Positions 51,840-63,826 of a DNA stretch of 64,000 nt are shown piece after piece. How positions within the stretch are numbered: position 1 is the stretch's first letter; each line of letters opens with the position of its first letter. This DNA comes from Strix aluco (lineage: Eukaryota > Chordata > Aves > Strigiformes > Strigidae), in assembly GCF_031877795.1 (NCBI RefSeq), contig NC_133948.1:10710948-10774947 (forward strand). The letters are read 5' to 3'. The notes beneath the pieces are model-generated. The model saw only the letters and a list, made by a program, of their open reading frames with translations. It searched no databases and was not told the DNA's origin. The translations under genes were made by a program, and so were the position numbers.

Positions 51840-53811
51840 TGGATTGTATAACTGCTCTTTTTTTCCATTGGCTGTGGAAAAGAGTGCAGAGAATTCCTTT
51901 GACTTCTAAGGAGGTGAAAAGTATGGGTAGTTTTTTTGGGGTTTTTTGGTTTTTTTTTTGTTTTCCCTTAACCTGAGAGGAAACAGAATCTACATCAGAA
52001 AAAAGCTGCTTGGATTTGGCTGGATACCACTGGACCCAGGGAACAGACGATGGAAAAGGAGGGTGGGGGCGGTCACTGTTCAGTCACTTGCTTTCTCTCT
52101 TGCTTCAGTGCTACACTTGGAAAAGGCAGAGAAGATGGAACTGCAGGGGAAGGGGCTGGGGGCCTGTTTTACAGAGCGGGAACACTGAGGAGCTAAAACA
52201 CATGCCACCAAGTAAGAGTTACACAGTATAAAACATTTGTATGTCTTGATCTGCCTTGCTGTTTCAGAACACCGTAGGGACTGGAGGATGTATGACCTAC
52301 GCAATCTATGACTAGTGGGTACTAAGAAAACTGGGATTTGCAATTGCAATTATTTGTTGTTGGTAGCTACAAAATCTCGTATTGTCGGGTAAACTTCTGG
52401 CCCATAAAGAAAACTGGGTCTGTGTAATGCTTGGGTCCCTTCGGTAGAATCCTCATATGTGTGAGGTAGTACTTTAGGGAAGAGACGGGGAGCAATTAAC
52501 TTTGATGCAGTCTGATTTCACTATATGAAGCCCCTGTTTGTTATAATCCCATAAGGAAGATTGAGGTATTTTTCTTTGTAGTTTAACTCCTTTACGGTGA
52601 ACAGTTGCACAAGACTGGCCTGGATAAAAGACCCTTGTTCTTGCTTTTCTTATTGCATGCTATATTTAGCATGTTAAGTGTGTTTCCTCCCCTCCATTTT
52701 GCTTCTTTACAGTTCTACAAATATAATTTTAAAAGTGATCAACATGCACTGTAAGTGATGTTTAATTCTAATTGGACACTTGTTCCTTATCCAAGTCCCA
52801 TAAATTGCCAACCCTATTCTAGACATTTCCCCTGTGCCCCCCAAACCATTTATCCAGGTCCCACGAGGGGTTATAATGAGGTTGGTGTACTTAATAAATC
52901 AGTTTCTTTCAGTCTGATGTGTCCTCTTAAATTTCCCCCCTCAGATTGAACTCTTTAATTTACAGATGGCAAAAAGATTCCTTCACCCCCCCAACTAAAC
53001 CTAAAGTCAAGCACTGTTGGTTTTGGTAATGAGTGCAAAATACTCTTTACGGGTGACTTTAAGTTTGATTTCAGTGTATACATAATTTACCCTTTCCCCC
53101 CATCCTCCTCTTGCCTCTGCTTCTCCTTGACTTACTGTAGCAGTCAGCAGACGAGATGAATTATAAGGAATTTGTAAAGAATGCCCCTTGTGGATGTTCT
53201 CCTGTTACCTTATGAAGGGTACAAGCCTAGAGGGACAGGAAGAAAACACTGCATGAGGGTGTGTATGTGAACTATTTTTCTAGTAATGATGAGGAATCAT
53301 ACTTGTATGACAAATCCTAACCCACTGTTGTGGTTTCCCAGTGCAGCTGACTCTTTCCCCGTTGAATATGCTGCTACTTTCTATTCTGTGTCTTGCCTAT
53401 AGGCTTATACTGTACTTGGGGATGGGTCTTGACAATTCAACTCCTTTTGCACAGAAAACTGTGAGATTCATTACTGGGATCATACCTGGTGTCTTGACAT
53501 TCAGACACTTGCTAACAATCTTGAATCCATCGCAGAGCGTGAATCACAGTTCTGGGGTGCGCTGCTGGCACGCGAGTGGGAGGAAGCACTGTTAGGAGGC
53601 CTCTCCAGCTGGAGCCGTACCACCGCCCGCGTCCTGCTCTCTGGTTTGACTGGCTCTAACAGCAGTGGTACGAAACGAGAGGAGCAATTCTCCGCCCTGT
53701 GGGATCTCTTACCGTCTCCTCCTCTGAGTTCAAGTCCTGGTCTAATGAAGTGGATGGATAGCAGTAGTCAGAACCATGCGTACAAATTATTGAGCATTTC
53801 TGAAGTATGAA

Positions 53812-53817
53812 AATAAA
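53812..53817 (+). terminator. DGCR2: DGCR2 poly(A) signal (probable main site)
   Basis: A canonical AATAAA is followed after about 80 bp by a strong GT-rich run (53900-53921), with T-rich sequence in between, the expected downstream element for cleavage. Cleavage is predicted at about 53830-53840. Confidence 0.7.
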
Positions 53818-53899
53818 GCGGGTTTTGTGCATTTTTGAGCACATTCATACGTTTTATACATTGTATGTACTGATTTTTCTTTAGTTTTATAGGTACGAA

Positions 53900-53946
53900 T
53901 GTGTGTGTGCGTGTGTGTGTTTCTGGGTGGCGATATATATATATAC
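53900..53946. repeat. GT and AT dinucleotide repeats
   Basis: A GT run interrupted once by GC (53900-53921) is followed by a short AT run (53933-53946). It probably also serves as the GT-rich downstream element of the poly(A) site. Confidence 0.85.
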
Positions 53947-54633
53947 ATACTGTAGACGGTAACCTTTGTGCTGTGTCCAGCTAGGTGAAGCTAAGCACTG
54001 GGATATAAACTAGGCTCTTAGGGTTAATACTTCTCTCAAGCTGGCTACACTCTGTTGTAGGACAGGCTGTGATAGTGTACACTTAAGTAGGATGCAAAGT
54101 CTATGCTACTACAATCTGTTCCTGAAAAATATTTTGTTAGCAGTGCAAAGTAGAAAACTTCCAATTTCTTTTGAAGCCAGATGGAATATTTGTTCTTTGT
54201 AGTATCCTAGCGCAATAACAAAAGGCCTTTTGGCTTGGTTTAGTCTCTGAAGCTGTGTTTTGTGGCTGAGGTGAACAGATACCTTACCTCACACTTCTCC
54301 TAACACTGCGGGAATCTGTTCGATATTTTTTTATTTTACTGTCAGTTCTGTGGTGAATTTTATTTGAAAATAAGCTCTGTTACAACTGGCAACTTCATGG
54401 TGGCTCCTGGTTGTAGCAATTCCAAATGGAAGCTTCTTTGTAGAAGCCTCGGTGTGATATTTTCCCCATTGCTTCTGAGCCTTTCCCACTTGTGTATTGG
54501 CACGGAGGCTGCTATTTTCTCTCTTTTTCCCCTATCCTTCTTCATCTTAACTGTAAACAAGGGAAATTTTGCCTTGAACAGAGCAGCTCACTAAGTACAG
54601 CTTGTTTACCTCTCAGTGAGCTTCTAATTTGGC

Positions 54634-54639
54634 AATAAA
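54634..54639 (+). terminator. Alternative distal poly(A) signal
   Basis: AATAAA followed by TTGTCATTTTTTTCCCTTTT, a U-rich downstream context. It would extend the 3' UTR by about 0.8 kb. Confidence 0.4.
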
Positions 54640-56458
54640 ATTGTCATTTTTTTCCCTTTTAATGTAGCTTTTTCACATTGAGTACTTTCTCTTGGAGTAA
54701 GAGCCTTTGTAGCAGAAAACATCACAACTACTCAGACCTCTGGACCAACTGAGGAAGAGTTGTTTTCTTGACAGCAGTTGACTCCTCAGCAAACCTTCCT
54801 TGCCCTTGGCAAGGTAACTGGTAAGCAGTTTGTCCTGAGCACCAATTACAGAGGGTTGATGCTTACCTGAGGAAGACCTTTCTGTTTTGATGGCCATTCA
54901 GTTGATGAGATCTTTGGAGTTATTTTGTACGTGGATTCCCCCCCCCCATTTACTCCTCTGGATATTTTTCTTAACTACTGACACATCCCAAATACCCCTG
55001 CAGCCCCAGCGGGGGAGATGACATTACCACATCATTCCCAGCAGCATTTCTCTTAGGATGTCTTTGACTGCAGTCGCTGTGAAGTCACAGCGCTCAGTTC
55101 TGCGCAGGGCTCACGCCTCCTGTCGTGGCCTCGGACAGAACCGCTCCTCAGATTCTCGATGCCCCGTCCTTATGACGTACTGTGGTGCCATGTTGAGGTC
55201 TCTGCTGTTCCTTCAAGAACAGCCCTAGGTATTCACTTCTGTCGGTGTTACCGGTGATACCTGTACACAGTCTCACAGCAGCCTCTAATTTCTTTATTAG
55301 GTGAGTTGTAGAGTAATGTTAGAAGGACGGTGGGTTTCATTCTGTGCTAGAAGATCAGAACTGTCATTCAGATGTACAGCTTGTCTGCGTAATGTTCGCT
55401 CTTGTCTAGTCTTGAGCCTCAGACTATTCCTTTACCCATCCACGCCAAGACACTGATCTAGAAGAAGAATGAAGTAGGTGGAAAACTTTTTCTGAAGGCT
55501 TCGTCTTACAGTCAGCGGGTGCTCTGCCTCCACAGGTGTCGTGGGGTGATGGCCTGTTCATGCACCTCTCAAGTTTCACTTAAGAAGAAAATGTTTTTGT
55601 GATCAGTAATTATTACTGTTTTTTTTCCCATCTAATGTTAAATTAATTTGAAGCTGTTTTTAAAGATGTTTCTTGTCTTTCAGGTGTGGCTTTTCAGTGG
55701 CAAAGCGCTGACGTCGTAATATTGCCTCATACAATCCATAACACGTGTCTCCTTTTTTCAGTTACTGAAACATCTTTTTTTCTCCCTAGCTAAGGAACAT
55801 GCAATATACAGAAATTTCTTTTAAATTTCCCTTGCAGGTTGGGAGCTGGACGCTAAAATTAGAGCAGATGAGTGTAGAGGAGGCAAATCAAAGTTCATGC
55901 ATTTTGCTTCTGACGTTCCCCAGTTGCAAATGAAATATATGTTTCTTTGGAATAGATGCTTTTGGTGGTAAAGATTTGCTTCCCCTAACAACAGTCTGCA
56001 TTACCTGCCTGCTACGGTACGACATAGCTTTAATTTTCCAGTATTGTGCACCTTGAATGTTGAGTGGGTTGGAGTTGATGCCAGTGGAGATGCTGCACTT
56101 GCAGGCTGCGTGCGGGGCCGTGCTGCGCCGTACCCCGAGCGTCGGGCTGGTGGATGCCTGGGAAGGGAGGCTGCGAGAGAGAATGAGACATTGCTTTTTA
56201 CCTTCTCCTGGAAAATAATTTTAGCCAACGCTGCATTTGCAGGCTTCTCCTGTGTAGTTGGTTTGTGACTGGACTTAACTGTGGCAGTGTATAAAAGATT
56301 TTGATATTCTGTGAAATACCATGTAGAATTTAAATTTGATACTATAATAATTCAGTCCCTGTGACACTGTTTTTTTGTTTTAACTTCTTTATTTGGGGTT
56401 GGCACTAATCTTCCTTTTTTTCTCAAGATGCTGTGAGAAACATTTCATCCAAATGCCA

Positions 56459-56464
56459 AATAAA
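56459..56464 (+). terminator. Alternative distal poly(A) signal
   Basis: AATAAA followed within 20 nt by TTGTGTTCTGT, a fair GU-rich element. If used, the DGCR2 3' UTR would be about 4.8 kb. Confidence 0.4.
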
Positions 56465-56480
56465 TTGTGTTCTGTAAGAG

Positions 56481-59400
56481 AAATGGCCTGTTCCAATGTC
56501 TCCTGATTTCTGCATCAGTGTGGTTCCTTGGCATTGCGAAGGAAGGTCTTGTTAAATTACGCTTCTGAGCTGTGATCTTGCAAAAAGATCAATAGATGCG
56601 TTTAACTTCAAGCAGGGAGGCTGCTGAAGACTCTTTGTGTACAAATACCAGTGGAATTTACCTATATTAGTGTAATTTTAAGAAAGTCTTGGCTGTGTAC
56701 CCAAGAAGGTAAAGTGCAGCCTAGTCCCGCTGTCCTCTCCAGACCTGTGGGCAGAGGCTGAGTCCCTGGGCAGGAGGTGCAGGTGGTTGTGCTGGGTGGG
56801 ACGGGGACCCTCAAGCCCCCCAGCTCCTGGCGAGGGGCGGCAGGGCTCTGGGGAATGAACCAAGTCAGTCGGAGTGTTGATGTGGCATTGGAGGGGGACG
56901 GTGTTAGCAGCGGGGATGCTGGTGGGAAGGTCTGGCAAGAGGTCTGGCTCTCCTGACCTCTTCAGCTGTTCCGAAATTCAGGCTCCAAACTTTTAATCAA
57001 ATTCCTGGAGGAAGGTTTTGGGTACTTCACCCTTCCCTCTGCTGTGTTTTACACTCCCTGCGTGGTATTGGGGGCTGGAGAGGGGGCCCTGGGGTGACCT
57101 TGGGTGCCTGGCAGGAGAAGCCTTGGCCGAGAGCCGTGTTTTGGGGTGTGCGGGGGGTTTCCCGTCTGGCACCCGGACCCGTCTGTCTTGCGGGGAGATG
57201 TACAGCAGATGGCGTTTGTGCTCGAACCACCCCGAGCTGCTTTACATCACTGGCAATGGCAATTCCCCTTGGAGCTGGGGGAAATGAAATGAGCCGGGGT
57301 GTGCAGGGGGAGAGGCAGCTCTCCTGCCCCAGGCCCCTTGGCCTGCAGCAAGCAGGGAGGTGGTGCTGCCTCTCCTGAAAGAGCCTGGAACTCAATGATT
57401 TAATAAAGCTGGCTGATAGTGGGGAATATTCCCACAAAAGAATTTTGCTGGATAAATAAGCCTCTCCAAACAGTTGTGCTGGTTTGGTAATGCAGGATCA
57501 CAGCTGGAGTTGGCAGGCTGGTGGGTCACGGGAGGGGGCAGTACCATGCCTCAGTCAAACAGTCCCATCTCTTCTGTCCCAGCGAGGTGTGTTCAGCATC
57601 GCTGCTGGGTGCTGCTGTGGAAGTTACTTGTCCTGTCGTACCTACTCATAGCAACACAGCTGGAGACTCCAAGCGTTAGTGTGGTCAGCATGCTGGTCAA
57701 GGGATGGGTCCCTTGAGAGTGGGAAAAGCTGTGCTGCTGGCACCTACCCCTGCCTCTTCTGGAGCAGTTGGGGCAGTGGGTGTAGTGCACGGGGCCCCTC
57801 ACCCCTGTCCTGGTGACAGCTGCCTGGGTGGCCTACAGTACAAGTCCTGGAATCGGATTTTCCAGAGCCGTGCAGAGTCAAATTCACTTTACCTGGGGGA
57901 AGTAGTTAAATTAAAAATTGGCCTCGTGATCACAGCCTGCCATGAGAGGGACTGGTTTTAGGTGCAGGGAAAGAGTGGCAGCTCCTTTTCACACAGTGCA
58001 GTCCTGGCCCTGGTGATGCCTGCCCACACTCTGAGTTGGGAGCTCAGGTCCTAGAAACATTCACTGCTTTTTTGTGAGCTGCTGGGCTCGCAGTGTTTGC
58101 TGTGAGTGCTGCAGAACAAGTCCCCGCAGCATTGCTGGGCTGTCCCTGTGCCCTGCTCGTGGCCGCAGCATGCGCTCATTGCTGAATGCCATCCAGCGTG
58201 CAGTGTCATTGTCACCGCGGGTGCCGTGGAGGGCTCCGCTCTCCCTTTCCTGTGCCCACAGAGGGCAGCTGCCACCGCAGCCGCGTCCATCGCTGCTGGA
58301 CCTGGACCAGTGCAGCTCCCAGATCCCAGAGCTTCATCTCTGCTCCGGGCCGTGAGATGCTGGTTCAGCCGTGGGCGATGGGACACAGCCCTTCCTTTGC
58401 TACTGGTCTCAGGGGGACAAACGCGTCTCTGTAGCAGCTGCCTGATGTCATGAGTGTTTGGAGGGACTCAGTCTGGCAGGGACCCCGTTGATGCTGCAAG
58501 ACCCTGTGCAGATACAACTTGCCCTTCCCTCCTGCCCTCTTGTTGCCTGGGGGAGGGGCGATGTTGTGGCTGCTGGGAGACACCAGGAGTGCCTGGAGCA
58601 GAGCTGCTCACTGCTGTTCCCTGGGGACACACGTGTGCGGGGGGGGATGCTGTGGCAGGGGCATTGCTGGGCAGCCTTCTGCTGTAAGCTCCTACCAGCT
58701 TAAAATGCATTTTCCTGGGAAGGTAATTAGCAGCTGCACATGTCTGGAGTGCTCAGCCCCTGGGAGAGTGCTGGGAACTTGAGGGCGTGGGTCAGATGTG
58801 TAAGGGCCATGTGCTGGCAGTGACCCTGGGGTACCAGGCTCTGGGGGGGGGAGATGTCACTGACCCTGGCAGCGGGAGCATGGGATGAATGGAGGAGCTG
58901 TACAGCGGCGGGTGGCCAGTGTGCATCTGCTGGCCACAGTGCCTCCTTTGTGCCGGCAGCGCACTCCTGCTGTGCTCCCTGCCCTGCTCCTGGATTTCTG
59001 CTGGGGCTAGCAGCAGCTTGTTACGGAGATCGAGGATCTTCATGGAAAATCAGAAGTGGCTGGAGTATTTATTGCCTGTGAACTTCACCTCCCCACTGAG
59101 CTTGCTTCTCTGGATGCCCGCAACCCTTCCTGCACCCATCCCTGGGTGATGCGACCCACACTCCGGCAGCTCAAGTCTGTCTTGTCGCTGTCCCCGTCAG
59201 CTCAGGTCCCTGGCTGGGCTCCCAGGCGGCAGCACAGGATTTACCTCCAGGAGCTGTTCTTGGCATCTCCGCTGCATGACAGTGCACGTGGTGGGGGTTC
59301 CCAGCAGGGTGGCACTGTGCCCACGACGGATCGATGGCTGCAGCTTAAGTAACTATTTTTATTTTTCAGCAGTATTTTTTCCCCTATCATGGCTCTTGCC

Positions 59401-61750
59401 CTTGGTGCTGTGACTACGCGTGTCTGCAGGGACCTCACCTGGCTCTGTGATGGCAGGATGATGGACGTGGTCTCTCCCTACGAGGACAGCACAGAGCTGC
59501 AGGATCGGCTGTGAGCTCACCACCACCACCGTGGCAGCAAGAGACTGGCAAGTACAGAGCGGCTCTTTCAAGGTTTGATCTGGTTCCTATAGAAACTGGA
59601 GGGTGCTCCTGCCTGGCGCTGGTGCCAGCAGTCGGCGGTGCGCCCCGGCGAGCAGGGCAGCCAGGGATGGGCAGGCGTGGGGTACGGCACAGCGCCTCAG
59701 TGCTGCCGCTGCCTTTCCACGTGCCTTGCAGCTCCCTCTGCTTCCTTGCTCTGCTCCTGCCCCTCGGTGGGGCCATGCTCTGTATCCCCCTCCAGCTGTG
59801 CAGGACTCTCCGGACCCCACGGAGCCCTGGGCTGGACGTGCCGCTCCTTGTCTGGCAGGGCCCTTTGTGGGACAAGGGACTCGTTCCCACCGCATGCTGG
59901 GTCGCTTGCTGCAGCATGGTGGTGCTGGTGTTCCCAGCCACATGGTTTCTGTGGTGACACTTCTGCTCTTGCCCTCCTTGCCAAAAATCACCACTGGAAA
60001 AGCCTGAAAACCTAAAAGGCTATCCTGGGGGATATCTCTGCCCTGGTCAACGCCCTGGGGGGGAACAGCCCAGGGGCAGTGGGTCCCATCAGCTCCTGAG
60101 CCCCGAGGGTCTGGACTTCTCCTCCACTGCCTGGCACTTCAGGCCATCCCGCTGCCACCAGGTGGAGGTGCTTGTGCCACTTGGTGGGCTCATGTCTCCA
60201 AGGGAGGTCTCGGTCTTCCCTGGGTGCCAGAGCAGCCTCTCTCCTTCCTGGTGGCAATCGGCGCAGGCTGCGGACCTGGTGAGACCCTCCACCTTGCCTG
60301 CCCACCCTTTGCGGCTTGCTCCGGAAGGATGATCCCAGCCTTCTGCAAACTACCTCATCCCTGGAGCAGGGGCCAAGCATCAACCATGGCGCAGATCCAG
60401 AGCAGCTCGGGGGAGCCCTGTGCTGCCGCCCTCCTCTGCACCTCATGCCCATGCCCAAAGACGCAGCTCGGTGCTGCCCAGGCACCTGCCTGGGTCTGGC
60501 TCTGCCTGGGGGGACACGAAGGTGCCCTAAAGAGCCCCCACCAAGGACGAGCCCCACGGGGTGTGCTGTCCCCTTGTAGCACATGGCAGCCAAGCAGCTT
60601 TGCTGAGCCGGAGCCCATCCCCGGCCAAGCCGGCAGCAGGAGGCTTCTTCCCGCTGCCCTCATGCTGCTGCCGGGTTTGTTCATCCTGGCAGCGACTCGG
60701 CAGCGCTCCTGGCCAGGGCCAAGTGCCGGCGAGAGGAGCTGCAGGCTGGGCCCCATGGCCTCCTTTCCACTGCTGCCTGAAGATGGCAGGGATATTTTAG
60801 GAGAATGTGACAACACTATGCTCCTGTGTTTTCACCCCCTTCCTACCTGCCCGCTGCGAGAGAGTAGCTCTGCTGGCAAGATACTGGCTCCTGTGGGACC
60901 TGCCTGGACGGCTGCAATGAGGATGGTGAGTGCTGCCTCCATGGTGAGGAGCTCAACAGCCGTGTGCACCAGCCCGGGATGCCTGCGCTGGGCTCCTGTG
61001 CTGCCCAGGTGGGTGCTGAGGCCCGTGCCCTGGTGCTGTCCCCCTGCCCTGGCTGTGCAGCGCTGCGTGGCTCTGAGCCTGAGTTGCCACAGTGCAGCCT
61101 CATGCTGGCTGGAGGGGAAAGGGCCAAATCCTGCCCCACCAGTGTGCTGCTCCTCGGTGACCCCGGGAACTGAGGGTCCCCCATAGCGGGGCTGCAGAGG
61201 CCACCTGTGCCCTGAGGATGGGGTGCTGTGAGTTGCCCCAGGAGGGGCCTCTGTTTGCAGGGATGAGCAGGGCTCGGCCGTGGCTCCCCGTGGCACTGCC
61301 TACCCCTCATCAGGGCCGCAGCCGCAGCCACCACTCTCCCGCTGTGGGGGATGCAGGACCTGCTGCTGGCTGGGGGGTTGCCAAAGTTGGGGGGGAAGGT
61401 TGTCCCGTGGCATCTGCCTGCAAAGTGTGGGAAGGGGATGGGGCAGAGTGGGTGCCTCCAGCCCCTTCTGACTACTGACAGCCCCCCTGAAGCCCGTCTG
61501 TGGCCCCACGGCACCGTGCGGGGGGTGAGATGGGGCACAGCAGGGATGCAGCCGAACCCCTGCTTTGGGGTTGGAGAGCAGGATGGTACCGGGGGGCTAC
61601 CCCCCTCACCCCTCGGAGTGGGCTGGGCCATGTGCTGCACCCCCAGGCTTTGCCAGCCCCCTGCTCCCCTGCCTTGTCCCTGCTGCCTGCCCTTGGGCTG
61701 GCATCCCAGGCAGGGGCCTGGCACGGCGCATGGGGCTGGCTGGGGGCCGG
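56481..61750. other. GC-rich intergenic region between DGCR2 and CA15
   Basis: GC content climbs steadily through this 5.3 kb. Many overlapping open frames occur on both strands (for example 60224-61186 plus, 320 codons), but they are rich in Pro, Cys, Ser, Ala and Gly, lack recognisable domains and overlap each other in several frames, as expected where stop codons are rare. No exon of a known gene was recognised. Confidence 0.65.
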
Positions 61751-61756
61751 GCCGCT

Positions 61757-61778
61757 CCCCCCCCCCCCCCCCCCCCCC
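61757..61778. repeat. C22 homopolymer upstream of CA15
   Basis: Twenty-two consecutive C, flanked by GCT on the left and GCTCCCTCC on the right, within about 240 bp of the CA15 start codon. Such runs can form i-motif/G-quadruplex structures and are prone to sequencing error, so the exact length is uncertain. Confidence 0.85.
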
Positions 61779-61799
61779 GCTCCCTCCTAGCAGCCGAGG

Positions 61800-61994
61800 A
61801 GTTAAATACCCAGCCCTTGTGATGAATATTTAACAGCAGAGCACAGGCTGGAGCGGAGGATTTCTCCGGGCTGCCTGGGCGCTGGCAGCGCTGCCTCCCG
61901 CCCCAGCCCCGCCGCCTGCCCGGGCGCACTGCGGAGGAGGACGGGGCGTCGCGGCGGGGCCGCCCGCCCGCTGCTGCCCGTCCCTGCCACCAGC
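61800..61994 (+). promoter_or_regulatory. CA15: Putative CA15 promoter and 5' UTR
   Basis: A TATA-like TTAAATA (61802-61808) and an AT-rich GAATATTTAA (61824-61833) stand out in otherwise GC-rich DNA about 160-190 bp before the start codon. If either acts as a TATA element, transcription would start at about 61830-61865. The rest is a GC-rich leader with no ATG after 61860 apart from the start codon itself. Assignment is by position and motif only. Confidence 0.4.
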
Positions 61995-62061
61995 ATGGGG
62001 ACGCAGGGGCTGGGGATAACTTTTCTGACTTTGCCTCTCGTCGTACGAGCAGCCGCGGGAG
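61995..62061 (+). CDS. CA15: Carbonic anhydrase 15-like, exon 1 (signal peptide)
   Basis: Encodes M-G-T-Q-G-L-G-I-T-F-L-T-L-P-L-V-V-R-A-A-A-G, a short signal peptide with a hydrophobic core and small residues before the expected cleavage site. The context CACCAGCATGG has a C at -1 and A/G-rich surroundings with +4 G. The donor is GGGAG|GTGAGA in phase 1, which fits exon 2 exactly. Recognition depends mainly on exon 2. The role is that of an extracellular zinc enzyme interconverting CO2 and bicarbonate, membrane-attached through GPI in mammals. Confidence 0.7.
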
Positions 62062-63790
62062 GTGAGATGCGCTGCCTGCCCGCCCCCCTCCCGGGGTGTC
62101 TGGGGTGGCCGGAGGGGACGGCGGGTCCCTTCGGTGGGAGAGGATGAGGGGGTGCGGGGTGTGGGGCTGGGGTGCGCCTGTGCCAGCCCTGTTTCTTCCT
62201 TTCCTTTTCCCACATGCTGGGGGAGTGATGCAGGGCCGGGGGGCTGGGGGCAGCTGCACTAGTAGGGCTGGAGACAGGGACTGGGGGATCTGGTCTGGCC
62301 CAGGAGCCATCTCCAGCCCTTCCACTATCCTCCTGCCCTCCCACCATCCTCCTCCCCACTGGTGGATGTCCCCACTGTGCCGCCAGGCTCGGGGAGGTCT
62401 CAGCCCGCCTGGGGCTACCTGACCTGGCAGGAGGTGTCTAGGCCAGGGTCCCCTTGGTGTAATTTGGGTCTTGGGCTTCAGCCCACCCACCCCACAGACC
62501 TGCACCACTGGGAGACACCAATGAGGATGAAACCTCTGGGCAAACTGGCACTGCTGTCCCAGGACCGAGGTGCTGGGGTGCTCACCTGTGTTTGGGCCAG
62601 GCTTGGCTCCTGCCAGAGGATGCTCGAGGTCGGGCGAGGTCTGGTGGGTGCGGATCCAAGGGTCTCCCAGGAGCTTGGCCTCCCCCTGGGCAGGGAGGAA
62701 AGCTTGAGGTCCCTGCCCTGGGGAGACTCTGAGTCCTGCACCGTCCTGCTCCCGGCTCTCCTCTGGGGCTGGTGTCTCCTGTACCGCCGTAGCGAGGATT
62801 GGGGTGCGGTGCTGCAGGCTGGGGCGATGAGCAGCACAGGTGGAGGCAGGCAGGGCTGCCTTCGTCCTGCTGGTCCGAGCAGTTGTGGCTGCCACGAGAG
62901 CATGGCTCAGCTTGCCTGCAGCCGGCCCCATTGGCACGTCCCCTCGGCCAGCAGTGGGGACCTTTTGTGTAGGCTGGCCCCAAGCAGCACCGGGTTGCTC
63001 TGTGCCTCCTGCTGGGAGCAGGACAGGGAGCTGAGGAGGGAAGGGGTGTGCTCCCTGGCTCCCATTGCAGAACCGGTGGCCCTGGGTGGATGTGCAGACA
63101 GCAGGAGCAGGGCTCCAGCTTCCTCGGCATCTCCTTGGCATCCCCGCGTCTGCTGCACTGGCACCCGGCATCGAGTGCGTGGTCCCGCAGCCGCCCCGAG
63201 CGCAGGCAGCAGCGCTGGTGGGAGTTCGGCAGCTCTGGCTGAGGTGGCCCTGAGTGATGGGGCTGAGTGACGGGGTGAGCCGTTGTCCCCGCAGCGTGGG
63301 CAGAGGCCTGCCCACTGCCACCCCCTGCCTGCTGCAGCCCCCAGCAACCGCCTTCTGCTGCCAGCCCACCCGCGGGGAACTGCAGAAAGCACCAGGGGAG
63401 GGCTGCAGCAGCCCCCCCTCGGTTCCTCGCTCACCCAGGGCTGCTGGGGGGCAGGTGAGGTGTCTGGTGTGGGGCGAGGGTCTGCCTTGACTCCCCAGGG
63501 TGGGTAAGGAGGGGATGGCCCCACAGCAGCTGGGGAAGGAGCCCTACGAGCAGGGAGCTTTGGTCGCCTTGGAGCAGAGCAGAGTGATGCCGAGGGAGGT
63601 TTCCCTGCGGAGCGGCCGGGGGAGGTAGGGAGGGTGCGAAAACACCAGTGCCAAGAATAACCGGGATGAACACAAGTGCCGGCGGGACCCTGGCTGCGAT
63701 GAGGGGTGCCCTCACCATCGGGGGGGAAGGGTCTGGGAGTGGGTGCCTGTTTCTACCATCACCTGACCTGAGCTCTCCTCTCTCCCACAG
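62062..63790 (+). other. CA15 intron 1 (1.7 kb)
   Basis: A GC-rich intron with long spurious open frames on both strands, including a 587-codon minus-strand frame that also crosses CA15 exon 1. No other gene recognised. Confidence 0.65.
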
Positions 63791-63826
63791 GGCAGTGGTG
63801 TTACGACTCACAGGACCCCAAATGTG
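63791..63826 (+). CDS. CA15: Carbonic anhydrase 15-like, exon 2 (start of mature enzyme)
   Basis: A 36-nt exon with acceptor TCTCCCACAG|GGCAG and donor TGTG|GTGAGT. It encodes Q-W-C-Y-D-S-Q-D-P-K-C, with G codons split at both junctions. W-C-Y-D-S-Q-D-P-K-C-G is the N-terminal signature of mature CA15, and the W-C-Y start is shared with the CA4 group of extracellular alpha-carbonic anhydrases. The zinc-binding histidines lie in later exons outside the window, so the catalytic state cannot be judged. Mouse Car15 is also next to Dgcr2, which supports CA15 rather than CA4. Confidence 0.8.

Larger units (their letters stand above)
51644..53840 (+). other. DGCR2: DGCR2 3' UTR, main form
   Basis: About 2.2 kb from the stop codon to the poly(A) site, similar in length to the mammalian 3' UTR. 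It contains a T/G-rich slippery tract at 51930-51961, a Pumilio-type element at 51832-51839 and an AATAAA at 52893-52898 with weaker downstream context. No coding potential is recognised. Confidence 0.75.
53841..56480 (+). other. Possible extended DGCR2 3' UTR or intergenic DNA
   Basis: No gene recognised. Further AATAAA signals at 54634-54639 (followed by a T-rich run) and 56459-56464 (followed by TTGTGTTCTGT) could define longer DGCR2 mRNA ends. A small CpG-rich patch at about 56090-56170 lies inside. The open frame at 56044-56268 has no recognisable domain. Confidence 0.5.

Noticed and set aside
60224-61186. A 320-codon open frame on the plus strand in the intergenic region
   Set aside because: Cys/Pro/Ser/Leu-rich composition without any domain, with competing open frames on both strands; it is best explained by base composition.
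61606-63369. A 587-codon open frame on the minus strand overlapping CA15 exon 1
   Set aside because: It lies in DNA so GC-rich that stop codons are rare, overlaps other long frames, is dominated by Pro, Ser, Gly, Ala, Arg and Cys, shows no domain, and is antisense to a recognised exon.
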